The translations under genes and the position numbers were made by a program. The notes below the pieces were generated by a model. The model was not told the DNA's origin, did not search any database, and saw only the letters and a program-made list of their open reading frames with translations. Of a DNA stretch of 64,000 nt, positions 55,200 through 64,000 are shown one piece after another; position 1 is the stretch's first letter; every line of letters starts with the position of its first letter. The DNA comes from Heliocidaris erythrogramma (taxonomy: Eukaryota > Echinodermata > Echinoidea > Camarodonta > Echinometridae), in NCBI GenBank assembly GCA_025617745.1, contig CM046866.1:20854216-20918215 (forward strand), read 5' to 3'.

Positions 55200-57058
55200 T
55201 TTAGCCCCCATTAAAAAGCAAAAGTAGTTCCTTTCCGTGTGCTCTAGATCGAATGTTAGACCAAATGCTGGCCTAGATGTAATATCTAGTGCTGTAGCTC
55301 GGACCGTTTTCCGGTCTTTGGTCCGGCGGACAAAGCATTCCGAGCCAGACTGAGGCAAGAGTTGGGTCAACTCGGTAACAGAGACCGGTTGTGAAAGGTC
55401 ATTAATCGTCGCCTTTTATCATCATAAATCTTGCAAAGTAACTGTAAACAGTTACGGTCCGAACGCCACAAGTTCATACACGTACGTGTCTTGCTTAAAT
55501 CCACAGCTATTTTGACCAAGGAGTTATCACAGGTCTGGGATAACTCCTTGTTTTGACCTTATGCATGGCATGTGGTAGGGTCCATGCTTGCATTATCCAC
55601 ACACTGCATTCACAAATGCACGCAAGATTGCTGTTCTGCGCTGTGCACACAGCTAGCTCGCTGTATGTAACAAGCTCAAGTTGTGAAAACCTAGTGAACA
55701 ATCAGGAGTGAGATGTTGAAATTAACATAAATGAAAGTTCGGCAAACTTTGGTGACCGGTGACCCAAGTGCCTGGCAGCTTGGTCCACTTGCATTGGTCC
55801 AATAAGCCACTTCGGAGATGCAATCTGAGCATGAGCAGATAAAGGTCATCTGTACCAAATTCTAAAACCCACTGACACTAATATTCGATATGTGCTCATG
55901 AATGTCATGTAATCATTATTCAGTTATGCACTAATGGTGCATTCCATGATATCCAGGTGGAAGTATTCCTTTTAAAGGGGGAAACAAAAGCTATTCATGA
56001 GGCACCTCTATCACTCCCAGAGTTATTTTTCTGAAGTGCACATAAAGGGACCCTCCATGTCTAAAATATCTGTGGATATTTGGGGTCATTTGTACCATGC
56101 GCTAACCCCGAACTGGCTTATTAAAAAGCAACGCCGATGATTTTGTGTGCGCGCGCACGCACCCAGTCGAGATATGATCGGAGCATGCAGGGGGATTGGG
56201 AAAGGGTGAAAAGGGCGTTCAGTTGATAAAGTTTGTTGACCTGTAAAACTGTCAACAATGCCCAGAGAGAAAGGCAACGTGTTTGTATTATGTTGATGAT
56301 ACAAAGGGTGTGTTTTGTCAGAAACTCGCAGCGCAATCGAAGGTGCTTCATTTATTGCGATATCGATCATGCCGGCATGATAAATGTATAATCTTGTTTC
56401 TTTGACTGTAAGTTAGGATCGGAAGAATTATTTTTGAAGATTCATGGTGATGCCAGATAAAATACAGCGTCGACCGTAAGATGAAAAAAAGAATACAATT
56501 GCCAGATTGAACGAAGGACTGCCGATGATTATTGAGTTTTGCGCCCCAAATGCGCGTTATTTCTTCCGATATTAAGACGCAAAATATAGCTGATTTTTTT
56601 TTTTAATGAAATGTATGGATCGCAAGAATTATGCTGAAGTTTAATGGTGAAAGAAATTGAAGCTCATCATATGAAATAAAGTAATAATCATCAGATCAAA
56701 TTAAATTGCACTGGCTTAATGATACAGATTTACGGTCGCCCAAAGAAATAATATTAATATTACTACAGTATAGACAGATGAATAAATGATGGCCGATGTA
56801 TATTTTTGTGGCCCTTAAATAAATTCACTGATGAGAATGATCAATACATGGAAAATGCACGATATGATTGATAGTATTAACAAATGATCTATTTTGCGCA
56901 CCAAATGCGCTTCATGTTTCTTCAGATATTAAGACGGCAATGATTTTTTTTAAGGAACTGTATGGATCGCAAGAATTATTGCGGAAGTTTAATGTATGTA
57001 TGTATTTTGTTGCCCTTAAATAACTTCACTGATGAGAATCAGTAAAGTTATATATCCA
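55200..57058. other. No gene seen
   Basis: Intergenic DNA. GCTCGGACCGTTTTCCGGTC near 55299 is related in inverted form to 61590-61640 (ACGGTCCGGTCGAC, CCGAACCGAGTTTTG). The phrase GGATCGCAAGAATTA is repeated near 56418, 56608 and 56963, suggesting diverged ~190- to 350-bp repeats. Confidence 0.5.
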
Positions 57059-57062
57059 TTAA

Positions 57063-57989
57063 GCCTGAGTCATATCGAATATTTCATAAACCGGTATTCG
57101 ACGGCTTTGATTCGATCGAATACCGGTGCATCGATAAATGATGGGCGGTGAAAACAGAGTTGCACACAGTTGCACGCAGTGCATGCACCATGCATGCACC
57201 GGTGACCGGTCCGCTGGCATCGCGGGCATATGTATGGGCTCTCGCTGCTCGAAATTAACGATAGCCCGCTAGCCAATGGCTAGTAAAAATCACAGCGGAC
57301 GAGCCAAAATCTTAAGTTTCTAGTCCGCATGGCTAGCCAAAATATCACTAGTGTCGCACGAAGCGATGCTCATTGTCGACACACCCGACAATGATTCAAA
57401 TTCAAAGAATTAATAATCTTACTTTGTCTTTGGAGAGCTGAATAGAACACGTTTGTTCGATGCCAAAAAAAAAACAATACGAAATAAACTTCTCGTCGCT
57501 CAATATAATATAGACTCGACTTCATTCAGCTTCAGAGATCATTCAGAAGTAATTGCCAATTTGATGAGAGTGTGATATTAGTTATTGCGAATTAAGTAGG
57601 AACACTCGTACTCATGCCCGTATTTATCATCTTCAATTATACAATTGTCAAATTGACAATGCAGAGAGAGTGCAAGAAAATTATCGTAAACTTCAGTTCG
57701 CAACGACAAAACGATTTTTCCATAGAGAAAGCACAGGTAAAGCACGACGTCCTCCGCGAGCGAATTAGCGAAAGTTAGCCAACAGTTTGAACTTTGAAGT
57801 CGCCTCACGTTCTCTGCTAGTATATATGCTGTACGTTACGGAGTTTCTTTTTTTATTTGATTTTTTCATGGTGGCTACGGTAGTCAAAAATCTGGCGGAC
57901 TACAAATCGATGCACCGAATTTGCCAAAACGTATTCGGGATTCGATGTCTTCGATCGAACACCGGCTAACCAATCGATTCGACTCAGGC
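57063..57989. mobile_element. TTAA-flanked MITE (927 bp)
   Basis: GCCTGAGTC at 57063 and GACTCAGGC at 57981-57989 are inverted, with TTAA at 57059-57062 and 57990-57993. Both ends also carry ATCGAAT/ATTCGA blocks and CGATCGAA(C/T)ACCGG motifs. No transposase. Outside TTAA both flanks read TATCCAT. Confidence 0.75.
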
Positions 57990-57993
57990 TTAA

Positions 57994-60840
57994 TATCCAT
58001 GACGATGTATATAACTTTTTTTTCATGTGTATATTTTAATTATGGTGACAACCCATCTATTTATAATAAAACGATGTATTAAGCGAAGGGCGCCAGAATA
58101 GAGCGGCGACCGCGAGGTGAAAGAGGTGATCAGATAAAATAATGAAAAAAAGTGAAAATTGATAAAAAGTGACCAACAGGATTTATTTCTTTAGCATTCA
58201 CCATGGTCACGATATTCATTTCTTTTTGCCAAGATATTTTTCGTAGTACTGGTTACTTGTGGCTTTTCTGGAGGTTCAATTTGGAAAAAATTCATAGTCC
58301 GGATTATGAAATGGGAGCGGTACAATTAGGATTGAGACATGAGGAAAAAGAGAGCATTAAGAGAAGAGGGCAAACACTGTGTGAGCAGAATAGAAATGAG
58401 GAGAGGAGAGAGAAAAAATGTAATGGTGTCAACGTGATAGATAGAAGAAGAAAATGACAAATTATAGCGAAACATCGGAAAAGGTGAATGAAAAGCTGAC
58501 AGAATAAAAACAGCCATAAGAAAATGATGATTATTCTTGATAAAAACAAACACAAGGAAACACGATAGAGGCTTAAAATAACATTTTGTATCCAGATTCA
58601 TGTTGTGATTCTAGCTTCAAGAATTGCTTGAACGCACCCTCAAAGATCACATTGCAAGAAAATCACAAATATGGCAATTAATGTATCACTAGAAACTGGG
58701 AAGCTTACAGATGGCAATCGTATAAGTTTTATGTCAACTGCGTATCTGATGATTATAAAAACAACATAAATAAAAGCTCTTCTCAGCATCTGGAATATCC
58801 GAGGATTCGCCAGAAATATAGCGATGTTTTGATGTCGTCACACAAGGGATCGATCCTGCTTAAGCAGACGACGTCCTATAATGAACGTAATTGCAATGCA
58901 ATTATTTATCAAATTATAAAGAGCTTGGTATATTTAACATGACCTTATTTCACACCATTCTAAAAGGCAATGTGAAACTGATTCTGATAACTAAAACCAT
59001 TTGATTGTAAATACACAGGAGAAGGGTCAATGATCAATGAAATAAACCCCATTTTCAAATTGAAAAGCCCTCCGAATAAAAGCATGGATGTTATTCGTTC
59101 CCTCTTGAAACGCCGAACATGCCCCGGTGCAAGCAGCTGAAAATACAATGGCGTCTTATTTTGTTTACAAGTGACTGATTCCTTTATTTTTTTAACGCTG
59201 CATTTTTCATCAAAATAATACCATACACGAAGTTAAGAGTGAGGCAACAGACTAACATTAAGACTGACGCTAGTGAAGTAAGAGAAATAAGTGAAGAGGA
59301 GATGACAAAACAAGCACTGAAAAATGTGTAAGATGTTATGGGACATCGTCTGCTTAGACAGGACTGGTCCTTCGTGTCACGTCACACATCTCAGCAGCGT
59401 TCAAGGAGCTCTTCAGCTGCTATATTGGGGGCTGTATTTTACCGTTTTATAATTGATAATAATCATTAATTCAAATGTTTCCAAGCGTTGAATTTGGATA
59501 ACCTTGTTTAATTTATGCCATCTATGCAATAATAAGTATTAAGCCAATATTTATTTTGATGGAATTTTCTTGCAATGTGATCTTTAAAATTGAGGCACCG
59601 GCCATCGACAAATTCCCCAAAAGTAAATGAATTAACTCAACTCATTTTAACAATATTCCTCTCGTTGCTTTTGCATGATCCCCTCTTTCCTAGCTCATTT
59701 TTACCCCTTTTCTTGCTCCATCAATCCGTCCATACAACACAGACTTTATGTAACTCTCCCCCCCCCCCCCTCTCTCTTTCTCTCTCTGTATTTTTTACAA
59801 ATTCCACAGTGATATCAACAAGCTACCAGACAATGGCTCCCAGTAGTCTCTCAATGTCATTGACCCAGTTAATGATTTATGACCTGCTGTGATTTTTTTT
59901 TCATGCTAGCCTACGCTATGCGTCGGGCTTTGATCTGGCAAGTAGATCTACATGTATACTAATCGCGTTACGTAAACTAATCGCGTTATGGAGACGGTAC
60001 GGACAATGGGCGAGGGCGTTAGCCCAAGCGAGTATCATCACTGGTGAAATCATTATTCATATACATGCATGTTTATCGATGTGAGATGAGTGTATTCCAT
60101 CATGGACCTACACTCTAGTAGGTCCATGGTACGATCTTCTTTCTTATACTCGTGTTATCCTTATCATTCCTCTTCCAATATTTTCTCCTTTATTCTCGTT
60201 CGCTTTCCTGCCGACTTTCGTTTTCTTGGAGAATCAAAACAATAGTATTCCTTATCAAAGCTTATGGGAATTATTTGAGCAAAGATTTCAGCTTGCCAGT
60301 CATGCCAAACAGCTGGCGCCCAGCTTGGGTGTCATGTTACATCGCAGTCTCTTTACACAGAGTGCGTGGCCTGAGCGACAAGCACATTCCACGATGTTAT
60401 GCAAATAAATTTATGCCGGTTGGCCGCATTACTCCCTCCTCCATGGAGTCACGTGTGACATTTTTTTTTTAGCCAGGCAAATGGACCAATCGTATTATAA
60501 CTGGGCACCGGTCTTGTTAACTAACACTAACAGCAAAATCTTGTTTGCCATTGGCTTGCAAGGAGCTAGGACTCGGCTTTGGTAAATTGAGACACGCTCT
60601 CTCAAGTGTATGAACTTAAATTTATGCTCAATATATAGCTCATTACAGGAGTGGCGCGGATATGATCGGGTGACTGACAGGTGGGCAGCGCAGTCGGTCG
60701 GAGACGATAACTTTCACAACTGATCCTAAAGTCGTGGCACGTGGCATGTCTGGACCGCAGACGGTGAAATAAGAATGTAACGGTCCACTGACTGTACTTA
60801 CTAAGGACAAAGGTCATTAACTGACTCGGGAGGCGTAAGC
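57994..60840. other. No gene seen; inverted repeat 58835-59390
   Basis: TGTCGTCACACAAGGGATCG and AGCAGACGACGTCC at 58833-58883 recur inverted and diverged at 59340-59390 (GGACATCGTCTGCTTAGACA ... GTGTCACG), a possible 555-bp MITE. Frames near 60150-60470 lack a domain. CT-rich stretch at 59755-59790. Confidence 0.45.
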
Positions 60841-60845
60841 TTTTT

Positions 60846-61070
60846 AGCTCACCAGAGCCAAAGGCTCGAGTGAGCTATTGCGATGGAAATTTGTCCGTCG
60901 TGCGTCGTCCATCGTCCGTCGTGCGTCGTCCATCGTCCGTCGTGCGTCTTCCGTTAACTTTTTACATTTTCATCTTCTTCTCCAAAACCCATGATCGGAA
61001 TTCAACCAAACTTGGTAGGAATCATCCTTAGGGGTAGGGGACCCAAAGTTGCTAAAATGGTACGTGTGGC
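60846..61070 (+). repeat. TTTTAGCTCACC dispersed repeat
   Basis: Same family as 17040-17416 in the opposite orientation. It contains a short tandem GTCCGTCGTGCGTCGTCCAT block (three units, 60892-60950) and AACTTTTTACATTTTCATC. Function unknown; widespread in marine invertebrate genomes as far as I recall. Confidence 0.75.
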
Positions 61071-61580
61071 CCCCCAGTAACTCAGTTCCGGGTTACTGTA
61101 AAAGTGGTTTCTTTCGCGGTGGTTTTATTTTCGCGCTTTTCGCGTGTTGAGATTGAACCGCGAATTTAACATCACGCGAAAATTTTTCGAAAAATCGCGC
61201 GAAATTAACGACGCTAGGAAATGTTTTGTACTCGCCGCTTGCAAAGCTTACGGCTTCTTACATGTACATGCTACACATACAACGCTATTGCACACACACG
61301 AAGATTCCGCGCATTGCCACATGCCACACACAGCCACGCACAGCGGTACACAGCGATACCGCGCAATGTAGGTCAACTCCTGTGTGGTCATTGTACTGGA
61401 CTCTGGAGTATGTTGGTGATGCTAGTAAAACAAAAGAATTCATACATGTGCAAAAAAACAGTTTTTGCCGACTGTGAATTCACAGATTTTGCCGACCGCG
61501 AATTTAAACACACGCGGAAAAGTCGGCACCGATGGAAACCGCGAAAGTATCTGTACGCGAAAGAAACCACTTTTACAGTA
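61071..61580. mobile_element. MITE with ACTGTAAAAGTGG ends
   Basis: TTACTGTAAAAGTGGTTTCT at 61073 and AAGAAACCACTTTTACAGTA at 61560-61579 are inverted copies. Inner GCGCGAAATTAACG and CGCGAATTTAA motifs are repeated. About 508 bp, no transposase. Open frames inside have no domains. Confidence 0.8.
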
Positions 61581-61992
61581 CCGTCCGGACCAAAACGGTC
61601 CGGTCGACATTAAAGAAATACTTCACCGGACTGAGCCGAACCGAGTTTTGCGTTTCGAGCTACAGCACTACTAATATCAGGCCTATATGTACATAATACC
61701 TCTTAACACCTGTGAAATTACACTTCGAATGATGCCTACTGTCTTTATTTCTCATGACTAATCAGCAAAATTCGCATAGCTAGAAACACCAACACTAACA
61801 CCGACCGTGAAATCAGCATTTCTTTATCCATAGGAGTATACATGTAGTGTTAGTGAATGGGAATTTGTACATGATAATTTAAGCACCGATGGCCGAGCTC
61901 GGTTCAGCAGACGATAATTAACAAAAAATAAACACCGGCATTGGGAACTACGTCAAAAAATCAGAGGTCAACACCTAACACCGCCTGATTTT

Positions 61993-63660
61993 TATGCCTC
62001 CGCCCACCGAAGGTGGGTGCCGGAGGCATTATGTTTTCGGGTTGTCCGTCCGTCAGTGTGTCTGTGCGTCCATGCGTCCGTCCGTCCCACTTCTCGTTAC
62101 CGCGATATCTGAAGAATCATTTGAGGTAGGAACCTCAAACTTGGTACTAGTATGTATCCCCATACGAAGATGAACTGATTAGATTTTGGGGTAAGTAGGT
62201 CAAAGGTCAGAGGTCACAGAGGTCAATTTACATGAAATTACATAAAAATTCTTGCTTTTTAGCACCGTTACCACGATATCTCAAGAACAGTTTGAGGTAA
62301 GAACTTCAAACTTGGTACTAGTATGTTTCCCTATATGAAGATGAACTGATTAGATTTTGGGGTAAGGAGGTCAGAGGTCACAGAGGTCAATTTACATGAA
62401 ATTACATAAAAATTCTTGGTTTTTAGCACCGTTACCACGATATCTCAAGAACAGTTTGAGGTAAGAACTTCAAACTTGGTACTAGTATGTTTCCCTATAT
62501 GAAGATGAACTGATTAGATTTTGGGGTAAGGAGGTCAGAGGTCACAGAGGTCAATTTACATGAAATTACATAAAAATTCTTGGTTTTTAGCACCGTTACC
62601 ACGATATCTCAAGAACAGTTTGAGGTAAGAACTTCAAACTTGGTACTAGTATGTTTCCCTATATGAAGATGAACTTATTAGATTTTGGGGTAAGAAGGTC
62701 AAAGGTCAGAGGTCACAGAGGTCAATTTACATGAAATTACTTGAAATTCTTGGTTTTTAGCATCGTTACCGCGTTATCTCAAGAACTGTCTGAGGTGAGA
62801 ACTTCAAACTTGGTACCAGTATGTATCCCCATAGAAAGAGGAACTGATTAGATTTTAGGGTAGGTAGGTCAAAGTTCAGAGGTCACAGAGGTCAATTTAC
62901 ATGAAATTACATAAAAATTCTTGGTTTTTAGCACCGTTACCACGATATCTCAAGAACTGTTTGAGGTAAGAACTTCAAACTTGGTACTAGTATGTTTCCC
63001 TATATGAAGATGAACTGATTAGATTTTGGGGTAAGGAGGTCAAAGGTCAGAGGTCACAGAGGTCAATTTACATGAAATTACATAAAAATTCTTGGTTTTT
63101 AGCACCGTTACCACAATATCTCAAGAACTGTCTGAGGTGAGAACTTCAAACTTGGTACCAGTATGTATTCCCATAGAAAGAGGAACTGATTAGATTTTGG
63201 GGTAGGTAGGTCAAAGTTCAGAGGTCACAGAGGTCAATTTACATGAAATTACATGGAATTAGTGGTTTTTAGCACCGTTACCGCGATATCTCGAACTATC
63301 TGAGCTGAGAACTTCAAACTTGGTACCAGTATGCATACCCATAGAAAGATGAACTGATTAGATTTTGGGGTAAGTAGGTCAAAGTTCAGAGGTCAATTTA
63401 CATGAAATTACATGGAATTAGTGGTTTTTAGCACCGTTACCGCGATATCTCGAACTATCTGAGCTGAGAACTTCAAACTTGGTACCAGTATGCATACCCA
63501 TAGAAAGATGAACTGATTAGATTTTGGGGTAAGTAGGTCAAAGGTCAGAGGTCACAGAGGTCAATTTACATAAAATTACATGAAATTACTGGTTTTTAGC
63601 CTCGTTATCAAATATTTCTAGAAGAGTTTGAGCTATCAACTGAATTTAGGCGGAGGCATA
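61993..63660. mobile_element. TATGCCTCCGCC element filled with ~165-bp tandem repeats
   Basis: TATGCCTCCGCC (61993-62004) and GGCGGAGGCATA (63649-63660) are exact inverted termini, so the target duplication could be TA. Just inside the left end is a small hairpin, CACCGAAGGTGGGTG. The interior has about ten units of ~165 bp with GCACCGTTACCACGATATCT, GAACTTCAAACTTGGTACTA and AGGTCAGAGGTCACAGAGGT, at about 62090, 62257, 62420, 62585, 62756, 62929, 63099, 63267, 63429 and 63595. Middle units are nearly identical, end units diverged, typical for unequal exchange. No coding frame. Confidence 0.85.
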
Positions 63661-64000
63661 TAGGAGACGCAGTCGCATTCATCTTGTTTCTTATTTCATA
63701 GTCGGTGTCAGATCACGATTTTGCGGCAAAATAGAAACTAACACCAAACACCAACACCGAGGGTGAAATCACCCAATATGATCTTTATTACAAATTGTAT
63801 TTACATGTAGTTCAACATTGCACTTATATGCGAACTTACAATGTAATAAACAGAGTTGTTTTTTTATGGATTCATCTTTATTGTAACATATAAGACACAT
63901 AAAACATGTATTACATAATAATAAAGATGTTGACAAAACCAGGTCAGGGATGGTCATAGCCATTACGGCATCACCTGCAGGGTACAAGAACAAAAACAGT
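63661..64000. other. No gene seen
   Basis: ACACCAACACCGAGGGTGAAATCA at about 63748 resembles AACACTAACACCGACCGTGAAATC at 61791, so the tandem-repeat element may have inserted into an older repeat. A 74-codon minus-strand frame at 63769-63993 shows no domain. Confidence 0.45.

Noticed and set aside
60152-60472. 106-codon frame and an overlapping 60-codon frame
   Set aside because: No domain, start context or splice support; neither looks like a known protein.
61144-61674. Several overlapping frames around 61.2-61.6 kb
   Set aside because: They lie inside a MITE with clear inverted ends and have no domains.

Overview
This window is a repeat-dense stretch of animal nuclear DNA, most probably from a sea urchin or another echinoderm. 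The reasons are a foldback transposon built from 15-bp repeats that matches the sea urchin TU elements, a histone-type RNA 3' end with the sea urchin downstream element CAAGAAAGA, tRNA-like SINEs, Penelope-like elements with GIY-YIG domains, spliced THAP and RPRD1 exons, and many poly(G)/poly(C) runs. Nothing bacterial (operons, ribosome binding sites, CRISPR) is present. No complete host gene lies inside the window.

Layout. 1-4035: a Penelope-like reverse transcriptase (RT) gene on the minus strand, split by a 3.4-kb TU-like foldback element with an 8-bp target duplication. 4.4-11.2 kb: a THAP-domain fragment, nested DNA-transposon and Penelope remnants, a ~210-bp tandem array, three SINE copies with a 7SL-like head, and a poly(G) MITE. 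11.8-13.7 kb: a tRNA-derived SINE, then a complete Tc1 element whose transposase has one stop and one frameshift. 15.6-26.6 kb: an 11-kb inverted repeat (arms of about 5.0 and 5.8 kb, 202-bp spacer) whose arms differ by insertions, one of them a TTAA-flanked MITE with its empty site preserved in the other arm. 29.8-31.3 kb: an ISXO2/Merlin-type transposase gene with a histone-like promoter layout and a histone-type 3' stem-loop; I think this is the most interesting locus. 32.1-33.3 kb: a higher-order tandem array. 33.6-35.7 kb: a TTAA MITE and two exons of a THAP gene. 37.0-44.7 kb: one LINE interrupted by a 3.4-kb foldback element (6-bp target duplication) and a 1.3-kb TA-flanked element; the reading frame closes across both. 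44.8 kb: first coding exon of RPRD1 (CREPT family). 45.3-49.0 kb: an inverted-repeat-bounded block with a ~723-bp tandem duplication and a second Penelope-like element. 49.8-55.0 kb: a full-length Ty3/gypsy-type LTR element with 97- and 126-bp LTRs, PBS, PPT and 5-bp target duplication, carrying a nested TTAA MITE. 55-64 kb: mostly unique sequence with MITEs, ending in a 1.7-kb element made of ~165-bp tandem repeats.

The only likely functional host genes are RPRD1 (exon 1) and the THAP gene (two exons), both on the plus strand. The rest is mobile DNA in nested layers. Several insertions can be dated relative to one another because the interrupted reading frame or a paralogous empty site is also in the window.
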